Source of the DNA: Hamadaea sp013361475
GTDB taxonomy: Bacteria > Actinomycetota > Actinomycetes > Mycobacteriales > Micromonosporaceae
Assembly (NCBI RefSeq): GCF_040654195.1
Contig: NZ_JBFAHM010000007.1
Location: 372,001 to 436,000 of the forward strand
DNA: 64,000 nucleotides
Direction: 5' to 3'
The position numbers and the translations under genes were made by a program. The notes under the pieces were generated by a model. It ran no database searches, was not told the DNA's origin, and was given only the letters and a program-made list of their open reading frames with translations. Every line of letters starts with the position of its first letter. Position 1 is the first letter of the stretch. Below, one piece after another: positions 8,264-16,012 of the stretch.

Positions 8264-9294
8264 CGGTGACCCTCCCGCTCTCCGTCTTGCCCGGCCCGGA
8301 CCTCCCGCTGGGCCCCGACTTCCTGCTCGGCTCGCACCAGGCGGGCCGCCTCCGCGAGCCCCGAGGCCAGGTCGCCGTCGTCGGCCGCGCCGTGGCAGAC
8401 CACGACCACGCCGGGCACTCCGAGTAAGACGGCTGCGCGGACCATCCCATGCGACGCGCCGCGGACTCCCGCTGTCGCCAGACGGTACGCCCCTTCGATC
8501 CCTTTGAGCAGCACATTACCGGTGAAGCCATCGGTGACCACCACATCGGCACGGTCACCGGTCAGGACGTCGTCGCCTTCGACCAGGCCGACGAAGCCGT
8601 CTGTCGCCGCGAACGCCTGCTCGGCCGCGCGGCGTACGCGATCACCCTTGCCCGGCTCCCGGCCGACCGAAAGCAGCCCGACGCGCGGGCGATCGTGTCC
8701 AGTGTGCTGAGACCAGTACGCCGTGCCGAGCCCCGCGTGGGCGGCCAGCACGGCGACGGTGCAGTCCATCGAGCCGCCGACGTCGAGGAGCAGCGTGTCC
8801 TGACCGGATCGCAGCGTCGGCAGCCAGGCCGCCAGCGGCGGTTTGCGTACGCCCGGCGACCGGCCGAGGGCCAGCACGGCGGCGGTAACCGTCGCGCCGG
8901 AGGAACCGGCGGAGACCATGGCGTCGGCGGCGCCCGTGGCGACGGCGTGCGCGGCGGCGCGGATGCTTGTCTCGCCGGACGCGGCGCGGGCCGGCGGATC
9001 GGCCATGGCGACGACGCCGGAGACGGCGTGGACTTCGACCCGCTCACGATCGGCGGGAGACAGGGCGCGGATCACCGCGTCGGCCACGTCGGACGGGCCG
9101 ACCAGGATCAGGCGCAGCCCCGGATCGACGGCCAGAGCCCGCAGAGCGCCGCCCACCACGACGGCGGGAGCATCGTCCCCGCCGAGGAGGTCGACGGCGA
9201 TCTTGACGGGTCCTGTCGACACGTCACCGGCCGGCCCGTTGTGCACGGACCGACCGGCGCGAAGATCGTCTTTCCGGGTGACGTCGAGAGTCAC
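8260..9294 (-). CDS. plsX: Phosphate acyltransferase PlsX
   Basis: Makes acyl-phosphate from acyl-ACP, the first step feeding PlsY in phosphatidic acid synthesis; a peripheral membrane enzyme. The PlsX block KIAVDLLGGDDAPAVVVGGA is at residues 31-50 of the longest frame, followed by an Rossmann-like core with GVVAMADPPARAA, SAGSSGATVTAAV, LLDVGGSMDC and DGFTGNVLLKGIEGAYR. The extreme C terminus (about 25 residues, Arg/Glu-rich) is unusual. The start is uncertain: GTG at 9294 gives 344 residues, while GTG at 9222 would begin eight residues or so before the conserved block, as in many homologues. It follows rpmF by 10 bases and overlaps rnc by four. Confidence 0.93.
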   Translation of the reverse strand: MTLDVTRKDDLRAGRSVHNGPAGDVSTGPVKIAVDLLGGDDAPAVVVGGALRALAVDPGLRLILVGPSDVADAVIRALSPADRERVEVHAVSGVVAMADPPARAASGETSIRAAAHAVATGAADAMVSAGSSGATVTAAVLALGRSPGVRKPPLAAWLPTLRSGQDTLLLDVGGSMDCTVAVLAAHAGLGTAYWSQHTGHDRPRVGLLSVGREPGKGDRVRRAAEQAFAATDGFVGLVEGDDVLTGDRADVVVTDGFTGNVLLKGIEGAYRLATAGVRGASHGMVRAAVLLGVPGVVVVCHGAADDGDLASGLAEAARLVRAEQEVGAQREVRAGQDGEREGHR

Positions 9295-9304
9295 CGGCGT
9301 GCGG

Positions 9305-9478
9305 TCAGACCGAGAGGACCTGACGGCCGTTGTAGGTGCCGCAGACGGTGCAGGCGCCGTGCGGGAGCTTCGGCGACTTGCACTGGGGGCAGGCGACGGT
9401 CGCGACAGCGGAGACCTTCCACTGCGCCCGGCGGTGACGGGTGTTGCTGCGCGACATCTTCCGCTTCGGGACAGCCAC
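9305..9478 (-). CDS. rpmF: 50S ribosomal protein L32
   Basis: 57 residues beginning MAVPKRKMSRSNTRHRRAQW, the L32 signature. The C-terminal half has two Cys pairs (CPQC at 30-33 and CTVC at 43-46) forming the zinc ribbon, so this is the zinc-binding form. GTG start; it follows yceD by five bases in the standard yceD-rpmF-plsX order, which couples ribosome and lipid synthesis genes. Confidence 0.97.
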   Translation of the reverse strand: MAVPKRKMSRSNTRHRRAQWKVSAVATVACPQCKSPKLPHGACTVCGTYNGRQVLSV

Positions 9479-9483
9479 GGTAG

Positions 9484-10050
9484 TTACTCCTCAGTGCTCA
9501 CGGTCAGGTTGCTCAGGGCCGCCCAGCGCGGGTCGACCTGCTCGTGGGTATGCCCCTCCGGCAGCTCGTCCCAGTGCACCCCGCAGTCGGGGCACAGTCC
9601 CGGGCAGTCTTGCTCGCAGAGCGGGTTGACCGGCAGTGCGAGCACCACCGCATCCCGCAGCGCCGGTTCCAGGTCGAACAGGTCGTCCTGAAGCCGGCCG
9701 ATTTCGTCCTCGTCCGTCGTCTCGTCCGTCGCGGAGTCCGGGTATGCGTAAAGCTCCTGGATCCGCACGGTGATCTCGTCGGTGATCGGGCGCAGGCACC
9801 GGCCGCACTCGCCCTCCAGTGCACCGTGAACGGTGCCGGAGACGAGCACGCCCTCGGAGACGGACTCCATCCTCAGATCGAGGGTGAGGTCGCCGCCTTC
9901 CGGCACGCCGATCAGCTCCAAGCCGAGGTCCGCCGGTGCGGGAACAACCAGTTTCAGGGCACGCATCGCCCCCGGGCGGCGCGGCAGTTCCCTCGTGTCG
10001 AGGACAAGCGGCGCCCGGGCATCGAGGTGCTTCGGCTGATGATCACGCAT
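9484..10050 (-). CDS. yceD: YceD/DUF177 family protein (23S rRNA accumulation)
   Basis: 188 residues. The N-terminal LVLDTRELPRRPG and AMRALKLVVPAPADLG are typical of actinobacterial DUF177 proteins. Mid-protein GECGRCLRPI and the later CEQDCPGLCPDCG give a Cys-rich metal-binding appearance. In E. coli and plants the family is needed for normal 23S rRNA levels. It is five bases upstream of rpmF on the same strand, the conserved pairing that identifies it. The ATG at 10050 keeps the conserved LDTREL block. Confidence 0.9.
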   Translation of the reverse strand: MRDHQPKHLDARAPLVLDTRELPRRPGAMRALKLVVPAPADLGLELIGVPEGGDLTLDLRMESVSEGVLVSGTVHGALEGECGRCLRPITDEITVRIQELYAYPDSATDETTDEDEIGRLQDDLFDLEPALRDAVVLALPVNPLCEQDCPGLCPDCGVHWDELPEGHTHEQVDPRWAALSNLTVSTEE

Positions 10051-10137
10051 AGTAAGACTCCGGCCAGTGAGGGCCGACGTAGAAGATTACCTGGAAGCGC
10101 GGGCGCACGTCCAACCGGGGGTTGGGCCTCACAGGCG

Positions 10138-10635
10138 TCAGAGGGACGGCAGGGGACGTTCGTCCTCACCGGGGACGAACTGCCCGATCTCCCGCAGGGC
10201 GTGCATCTTGTCCCGGCCGCGCTCGATCGAGGCGAGTGCCCGGGTCAGGAACTGCTCGAAGTTGGCCAGCGCGGTGTCGACGTAGTCGTCGACCTCTTCC
10301 CGCAGCCGCTGGGCCTCGGCCCGCGCCTCGGAGATGATGCGATTGCCCTCGTGCTCGGCCGAGACGGTGATCTCATGCATGGAGACGAGCCGGGAGTGCT
10401 CTCGCTCACCCTCGTTGATGATCCGGTCCGCTTCGCGCTGTCCGGCGTCCAGGATGTTGTCGCGTTCTTCGAGGAGCGCGGCTGCCTTACGCAGCTCGGC
10501 AGGGAGATCCGCGCGCAACTCGTCGAGAGCGCCGATCATCTCGCCGCGGTCGACCATGCAGTTGCGCGACATGGGCACCGACCGAGCGCTCTCCACCATG
10601 GCGATGATCTCATCGATGCGGTCGAGCGGGTCCAC
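10138..10635 (-). CDS. sepIVA: SepIVA-like coiled-coil cell division protein (DivIVA family)
   Basis: 165 residues from a GTG preceded by a GAGGAG ribosome site; a longer frame upstream is less likely. The N terminus DPLDRIDEIIAMVESARSVP is followed by an extended charged coiled coil (LRKAAALLEERDNILDAGQR, then EHEGNRIISEARAEAQRLRE). In mycobacteria the DivIVA-domain protein SepIVA (Rv2927c) sits next to the DUF177 gene and rnc and is needed for septation; this gene has the same position and architecture. It is followed by yceD after 87 bases. Automatic pipelines may mislabel it as an ATP synthase b-like protein because of the coiled coil. Confidence 0.85.
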   Translation of the reverse strand: MDPLDRIDEIIAMVESARSVPMSRNCMVDRGEMIGALDELRADLPAELRKAAALLEERDNILDAGQREADRIINEGEREHSRLVSMHEITVSAEHEGNRIISEARAEAQRLREEVDDYVDTALANFEQFLTRALASIERGRDKMHALREIGQFVPGEDERPLPSL

Positions 10636-10836
10636 CGAACACTCCTCGCTAGTTGCAGTCGTAGCTGATCCATCATGCGTCGTCTCCGCCAAGGATGGGC
10701 CGACCGGACGTCCGGCCGCGTGTCGCACGAACGGCCGGGACGTGTCACGTCCCGTTTCATCCTTAATGCACGGTTCCGCTGACCGTTCGTCCGGCGCCGG
10801 TGCTGAGTCGGCTCATCCTGCGCCGGTGTTGAGCCG

Positions 10837-10864
10837 GCCGGGTAAGTTCGGCCGGGTAAGTTCG
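10837..10864. repeat. 14-bp tandem repeat
   Basis: GCCGGGTAAGTTCG occurs twice, back to back, just before the coaD stop region. Upstream, GCCGGTGCTGAGTCGG / GCCGGTGTTGAGCCGG is another imperfect duplication (about 10797-10838). The 234-base gap between coaD and sepIVA otherwise shows nothing recognisable. Confidence 0.7.
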
Positions 10865-10869
10865 GCCGG

Positions 10870-11355
10870 CTACTGCTGGGCGGGCCGCAGTTTGGCGACG
10901 AGACGCTCCTCGACCGCCTTCGGAACGTACTGGGAGACGTCGCCACCGAGCTTGCCGACCTGCTTCACGAGGCTCGACGCGATGAACGAGTACAGCGGGT
11001 TGGTCGGCATGAACAGGGTCTCGACGCCGGACAGCCCGACGTTCATCTGCGCCATCTGCAACTCGTAGTCGAAGTCGCTGACCGCGCGCAGGCCCTTGAC
11101 CACCACCTGGGCGCCCTGCTCCCGGCAGAAGTCCACCAGCAGACCGTGGAACCCCACGATCCGCAGGTTCGGCGTACTCGCGGTCGCCTCCCGCAGCATC
11201 GCGATCCGCTCGTCGACGGTGAACACCGCCGACTTCGACGGGTTGATCAGCACTCCGACGATGACCTCGTCGAAGAGCCGAGCCGACCGGACGATGATGT
11301 CCAGATGCCCGTTCGTCACCGGGTCGAACGAGCCGGGACAGACTGCACGCCTCAT
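10870..11355 (-). CDS. coaD: Phosphopantetheine adenylyltransferase
   Basis: Transfers AMP to 4'-phosphopantetheine, the fourth step of coenzyme A synthesis. 161 residues from the ATG at 11355, which overlaps the rsmD stop in ATGA; longer in-frame starts would run back into rsmD. The nucleotidyltransferase motif CPGSFDPVTNGHLDII includes the T/HxGH-type loop. NPSKSAVFTVDERI, KGLRAVSDFDYELQMAQMN and the C-terminal FIASSLVKQVGKLGGDVS are all diagnostic of CoaD. Confidence 0.97.
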   Translation of the reverse strand: MRRAVCPGSFDPVTNGHLDIIVRSARLFDEVIVGVLINPSKSAVFTVDERIAMLREATASTPNLRIVGFHGLLVDFCREQGAQVVVKGLRAVSDFDYELQMAQMNVGLSGVETLFMPTNPLYSFIASSLVKQVGKLGGDVSQYVPKAVEERLVAKLRPAQQ

Positions 11356-11957
11356 TGCGCCATTCCTTCTGCTGCCGGGTTTACCCCTGGGTCGGCGCGA
11401 CCGTACCAAAGGGTCGTCTCACCGTAACGGCGCGACCGCTCTCCGGTGATGTGATGCACCCACGGGGGCTCAGGCGACCGCCGGGCCCGCTCGATGACGA
11501 CCAGGGCGTCCTCGGCGAGCCAACCGTGCCCGGCCAGGCCGTCCAGCACCGTCTTCAGGTCGTCCTCGCCGACAGCGTACGGAGGATCGGCGAAGACGAC
11601 GTCGAACGGACCGCCCGGCGGCGGCCCCGCGACGGCCGCGCTCACCTTCACCGTCAGCAACTCGGCACTCGCCCCGGCGCCCAAGGCGGCGATGTTCGCC
11701 CGGATGACCCGGGCGGCCTTCGGATCCGACTCGACCAGCAACGCGTACGCCGCGCCACGGGACACCGCCTCCAGACCGATCGCGCCGGATCCGGCGTACA
11801 GGTCGGCGAAGCGGAGTCCATCGAGGTCACCGCCGTGCTCACTGGACAGTGAGGAGAACAGCGCCTCGCGTACGCGGTCGGCGGTGGGCCGGGTCTGCGG
11901 TCCGGACAAGGTCGTCAGCCGCCGTCCGCCGTAGACCCCCGCCACGATTCTGGTCAC
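11352..11957 (-). CDS. rsmD: 16S rRNA (guanine966-N2)-methyltransferase RsmD
   Basis: 201 residues. The N terminus MTRIVAGVYGGRRLTTLSG and RPTADRVREALFSSL are family signatures. The SAM-binding motif is FADLYAGSGAIGLEAVSRGA, and the catalytic motif VFADPPYAV is the DPPY of N2-guanine methyltransferases. It modifies 16S rRNA in assembled small subunits. The GTG start is six bases after a TAGCGT hexamer (11964-11969 on the minus strand), suggesting a leaderless rsmD-coaD mRNA. Confidence 0.96.
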   Translation of the reverse strand: MTRIVAGVYGGRRLTTLSGPQTRPTADRVREALFSSLSSEHGGDLDGLRFADLYAGSGAIGLEAVSRGAAYALLVESDPKAARVIRANIAALGAGASAELLTVKVSAAVAGPPPGGPFDVVFADPPYAVGEDDLKTVLDGLAGHGWLAEDALVVIERARRSPEPPWVHHITGERSRRYGETTLWYGRADPGVNPAAEGMAQ

Positions 11958-12093
11958 CCTCTGACGCTACGCGATGGCCGAAAGTAGGAGGTGACGTGAC
12001 GGCGTGATGTCGATATCGTAGGCCGACTTTTGTCGTGGATCTCCGGCGCAGGCACCCGAATCGGGGAGGCCGTGCCCTACCCCTGGAGAACGG

Positions 12094-13695
12094 ATGACCC
12101 CCCACACCTCCGTCCGGCGTGCCCTCGTGGCCGTGGCGGGCGTGGCTTTCGCGCTGCTCAGCGCAGGCCAGGCCGTCGCCTCGGGCCCGGTGCAGACCGG
12201 CGACGATCACCACAAGAACCAGTTCGTCCTCGAAGGATCCGCCGCGCAGTGCGACACCGGCACCGGCAAATGGCGGGTCACCTGGACCCTCACGAACAAG
12301 TGGAACCGCGACGCCACCATCACCGAGGTGCAGTCGCAGCCGTCCGGCGACGTGACGGTCGGCGACCCCGCGGTGCCGCTCGACGGCGCCGTCGTTCCGC
12401 AGAAGGACCGCAACATCGACGGTCAGCTGACCGCGACCCAGCTCGTGCCCGGCGACGCCACCTCGGCGAAGCTCTCCTTCACCGTGGTCTGGTCCAAGGA
12501 GCACGGCAAGCCGAACGACGGCGTGACCAAGAAGGTCAGCGAGACCGTCCGGTTCAAGGGCACGTGCCAGCCGAGCGAGCAGTGCGTGAAGGCGGACTCC
12601 GCCAAGTACACGCACACCTTCGAGATCACCGGCTCGACCGCCACCTCGACCATCAAGCTCGCGGGCGAGCTGCCGCTGTGCTCCGGCGAGTCGCAGTCCT
12701 TCCTGCTGGTCTCCTACTACGCCCCGTCCGCCTCGGCAACGTGGCCGCAGTACAAGTACGACTCCGTGGTGGGCGTCGTCGACGCCGAACACCCGACCGT
12801 GGACCTGAAGGTCAACGTGCCCGCCTGCTACACCCAGGTCGACCTGGTCTGGGGCGACAAGCTGATCAACCCGATGGTCGCCAACGGCGAGCGGTACAAC
12901 GACCGCAAGCTGGGCTCGTCCGGCGCCCCGGGCAACCGCTCGAAGGGTCCGCAGGCCTGGTACAACGGCGGTTCGAAGGCCTGTGTCACGCCCGAGGCCA
13001 CCATGGTCTCCGCCTGTGACGGCACCGTGACGGTCCACCTCACCAACTCCGGGACGGACGCCAAGTACGACGCTCCGTTCAAGGTGGTGGCCGGCCTCGA
13101 CGGCTCCTTCGTCAAGGAGGTCACCGTCGCTCCGGGCAAGTCCGTCGACGTCGTGGTCCCCGCCGACAAGTCCGGGAAGATCACCGTCAGCTCCGGCAAG
13201 GACTTCATCGCCGAGGGCATGTGGCAGCCGGGCCACTGCACCCCGCCGACCGTGTCCAGCGAGTCCACCTGCGACAAGTTCACCGTGTCGGTGAGCAACC
13301 CGGAGGGCGATTTGCCAGCCGAGGCCGTCGTCACCTACGGCTCGGAGACCAAGAACCTCACGGTCCAGCCCGGCAAGACGGAGACGGTCACGTTCACCCC
13401 GGGTGACGCGACCGAGGCCACGGTGAGCTTCCCCGACTTCGACAAGGAAGTCACCGTCAGCTACGTCAAGCCGACCGAGTGCGCCAGCGGCTCCCCGTCG
13501 CCGAGCCCTTCGGCCAGCTCGCCCGGCGTACCGGGGTCGGAGTCGCCGAGCCCGTCGCCGAGCACCTCCACCCCGGGCCTGCCGGTCACCGGTGTCCAGG
13601 TCGGCCTGATCGCGGGCGTCGCAGCGCTGCTGCTGGGCGGCGGCGCGGTGCTCCTGGTGATGGCGCGGCGGCGGAAGCTGACCGAGATCGAATAA
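12094..13695 (+). CDS. LPXTG-anchored surface protein
   Basis: 533 residues. A signal peptide (RRALVAVAGVAFALLSAGQAVAS) ends near residue 29. The extracellular part has repeated Ig-like beta segments, for instance the VTVAPGKSVDVVVPADKS and LTVQPGKTETVTFTPGDA stretches, then a Pro/Ser linker with PSPSPS repeats, the sortase motif LPVTG at 496-500, a hydrophobic helix and the RRRK positive tail. This is the full class E/A sortase substrate layout. The start has GGAGAACGG just upstream. No sortase gene is in the window. Binding partner unknown; it lies between divergent rsmD and convergent recG. Confidence 0.88.
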   Translation: MTPHTSVRRALVAVAGVAFALLSAGQAVASGPVQTGDDHHKNQFVLEGSAAQCDTGTGKWRVTWTLTNKWNRDATITEVQSQPSGDVTVGDPAVPLDGAVVPQKDRNIDGQLTATQLVPGDATSAKLSFTVVWSKEHGKPNDGVTKKVSETVRFKGTCQPSEQCVKADSAKYTHTFEITGSTATSTIKLAGELPLCSGESQSFLLVSYYAPSASATWPQYKYDSVVGVVDAEHPTVDLKVNVPACYTQVDLVWGDKLINPMVANGERYNDRKLGSSGAPGNRSKGPQAWYNGGSKACVTPEATMVSACDGTVTVHLTNSGTDAKYDAPFKVVAGLDGSFVKEVTVAPGKSVDVVVPADKSGKITVSSGKDFIAEGMWQPGHCTPPTVSSESTCDKFTVSVSNPEGDLPAEAVVTYGSETKNLTVQPGKTETVTFTPGDATEATVSFPDFDKEVTVSYVKPTECASGSPSPSPSASSPGVPGSESPSPSPSTSTPGLPVTGVQVGLIAGVAALLLGGGAVLLVMARRRKLTEIE

Positions 13696-13745
13696 GCCGG
13701 TCACCGGCTGGGCACTCCATGAGCGTCCAGCCAGGAACGCATTTG

Positions 13746-13781
13746 GAAGGCGCCGCGACCCCACCGGGACGCGGCGCCTTC
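13746..13781. terminator. Terminator between convergent LPXTG gene and recG
   Basis: GAAGGCGCCGCG (13746-13757) pairs perfectly with CGCGGCGCCTTC (13770-13781) around a 12-base loop. It sits 50 bases after the LPXTG stop and 14 bases after recG's stop on the other strand, so it could serve both. Confidence 0.8.
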
Positions 13782-13795
13782 GGCGTATCAGCTCA

Positions 13796-16012
13796 TCAGC
13801 CCTTTTCGAGGTACTCCGCGCGGTCGTCGGAGACGAGGGCGGCGATCGAGGCGGCGAGCCGGGGCTGCTTCGCCAACTCCGGATCGTCGGCCAGCAGCCG
13901 CTCGGCGGTCGCCCGCGCGTCGCCGATCATGTCGGCGTCCCGCAGGAGCGACAAGACCTTCAGATGCGAGCGGCGCCCAGACTGGGCCGCGCCGAGCACA
14001 TCGCCTTCCCGGCGCTGCTCCAGGTCGATCTCGGCCAGCCGGAAACCGTCGGTGGTGGACGCCACGGCGTCGAGCCGCTCCCGCGCCGGGCTGCCCTCGA
14101 TCGCCTCCGTCACGAGCAGGCAGAGACCCGGCGCCGAACCCCGGCCGACCCGGCCGCGAAGCTGGTGCAGCTGGGAGACGCCGAACCGGTCGGCGTCCAG
14201 AATCACCATCATGGTCGCGTTGGGCACGTCCACCCCGACCTCGATGACGGTCGTCGCGATCAGCACGTCGAGCTCGCCGGCGGAAAACGCGCGCATCACG
14301 GCGTCCTTCTCGTCCGGCGCCAGCCGCCCGTGGAGAATGCCGATCCGCAGCCCCTTCAGCGGCCCCTCGGCCAGCAGCGGAGCCACCTCGGTGACGGCGA
14401 TCGGCGGGCGGCGGCCGTCGTCCTCGGCCCCCGTCGGCTCAGTGTCCTCCTCGGCGGCGGACTCCCCGATACGCGGGCACACCACATAGGCCTGATGCCC
14501 CTTGCCGACCTCCTCGACCATTCGCCGCCAGGCGCGATCGAGGTACGCGGGCTTCTCCGCCGCGGGAACGACATGCGACGCGATCGGCGAACGCCCGCCC
14601 GGCAACTGGGCCAGAGTCGAGACCTCCAAATCGCCGAAGACCGTCATCGCGACCGTCCGCGGAATCGGCGTAGCCGTCATAACGAGCACATGCGGAGGCT
14701 GCCCTGCCTTGGCGCGCAACGCGTCCCGCTGCTCGACGCCGAACCGGTGCTGCTCGTCCACCACGACCAGGCCGAGATCGGCGAAATCGATGCCGTCGTA
14801 GAGCAACGCGTGCGTCCCGACCACGAGGCCGGCCCGCCCGTCGGCGATCTCAGCGAGCGCCTGCCGCCGGGCGGCAGCCGGCAGCGAGCCGGTCACCAGC
14901 ACGATCCGGGTCCCGTCGGAGTCGCCGTCCAGCTCACCGGCCCGGCCCAGCGGACCGAGCAACTTATGCATCGACCGATGGTGCTGCGCCGCCAAGACCT
15001 CGGTCGGGGCCAGCAGGACGGCCTGGCCACCGGCGTCGACGACCTGCAACATGGCCCGCAACGCGACCATCGTCTTGCCCGCGCCGACCTCACCCTGCAA
15101 CAGCCGATGCATCGGATGCGCCCCCGACAGCCCGGCCGACAACTCCTCGCCGACCGCCTGCTGCCCCTCCGTCAACGTGAACGGCAACTGCGCGTCGAAC
15201 CGCTCCAGCAGGCCACCCGGCCGGGGCGGACGAGGCACCGCGGGCGACTGCTCCGCGCGTACGCGACGCTGCACCAGCGTCAGCTGAACCGCGAACGCCT
15301 CATCCCAGGCGAGGCGCTTCTTCGCCGCCGCCAGCGAACCCTGCGACTCCGGGCGGTGGATCTGACGCAGCGCCGTCGGCAGATCCACGAGCCTGCGCTC
15401 GGCCCGGATCTCGCTCGGCAGCGGATCCTCGGTCAGCCGCACCGTGTCCAGCACGACGCGTACGCACTTGGCGATGACCCAGGTCGGTAAGGCCTTCGCG
15501 GCCGGATAGATCGGGATGAACGCCCCGGCGAACTCCTCCACCTCGGCCTCGGCCGCCAGCGCGACCTCGCCGGGATCGGCGCCGTCGTCGCCGAGCAGCA
15601 CGTATTCGGGATGGGCCAGTTGACGCTCGCCGCGGAACTCGCTGACCTTCCCCGCGAACAGACCCCACCGGCCGGGACGCAGATCCTTCTCCCGCCAGGC
15701 CTGGTTGAAGAAGGTCAGCTTGATGCGGCCGCCCGCGTCGTCGCCGACCACCACGTCGAGGACATTGCCCCGGCGGTCGCGCATCCGGCGCTGGTTGGTC
15801 GTCAGCACCTGGCCGAGGATGGTCACCTCCTCGCCGACCTCGAGCGACCGGATCGCCGTGTGCTCACCACGTTGGTCGTATCGGCGCGGGAGGTGGTAGA
15901 GCAGGTCGCCCGCGGTCTCCAGACCGAGGTGGCTGGACAGCGCCTTGGCCGTCTTCTCCCCCACCAGCTTCTTCAGCGGCGTCGACAGCTCGGGCGCGGC
16001 AACCGTGGTCAT
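13796..16012 (-). CDS. recG: ATP-dependent DNA helicase RecG
   Basis: Branch-migrating helicase that reverses stalled forks and processes Holliday junctions. 738 residues. An N-terminal OB/wedge domain (DQRGEHTAIRSLEVGEEV near residue 50) precedes the helicase core: Walker A LLQGEVGAGKTMVALRA, the DEQH box VVDEQHRFGVEQRDAL, MTATPIPRTVAM (motif III), ATTVIEVGVDVPNATMM and QLRGRVGRG (motifs V-VI). Spacing and length are normal. The ATG overlaps the stop of the DAK2-domain gene in ATGA, the same pairing as in other actinobacteria. Confidence 0.97.
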   Translation of the reverse strand: MTTVAAPELSTPLKKLVGEKTAKALSSHLGLETAGDLLYHLPRRYDQRGEHTAIRSLEVGEEVTILGQVLTTNQRRMRDRRGNVLDVVVGDDAGGRIKLTFFNQAWREKDLRPGRWGLFAGKVSEFRGERQLAHPEYVLLGDDGADPGEVALAAEAEVEEFAGAFIPIYPAAKALPTWVIAKCVRVVLDTVRLTEDPLPSEIRAERRLVDLPTALRQIHRPESQGSLAAAKKRLAWDEAFAVQLTLVQRRVRAEQSPAVPRPPRPGGLLERFDAQLPFTLTEGQQAVGEELSAGLSGAHPMHRLLQGEVGAGKTMVALRAMLQVVDAGGQAVLLAPTEVLAAQHHRSMHKLLGPLGRAGELDGDSDGTRIVLVTGSLPAAARRQALAEIADGRAGLVVGTHALLYDGIDFADLGLVVVDEQHRFGVEQRDALRAKAGQPPHVLVMTATPIPRTVAMTVFGDLEVSTLAQLPGGRSPIASHVVPAAEKPAYLDRAWRRMVEEVGKGHQAYVVCPRIGESAAEEDTEPTGAEDDGRRPPIAVTEVAPLLAEGPLKGLRIGILHGRLAPDEKDAVMRAFSAGELDVLIATTVIEVGVDVPNATMMVILDADRFGVSQLHQLRGRVGRGSAPGLCLLVTEAIEGSPARERLDAVASTTDGFRLAEIDLEQRREGDVLGAAQSGRRSHLKVLSLLRDADMIGDARATAERLLADDPELAKQPRLAASIAALVSDDRAEYLEKG

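Noticed and set aside
10081..10137. Riboswitch or small RNA between yceD and sepIVA
   Set aside because: Only a tiny CCAACC-GGTTGG stem is present; no known riboswitch core is recognisable.
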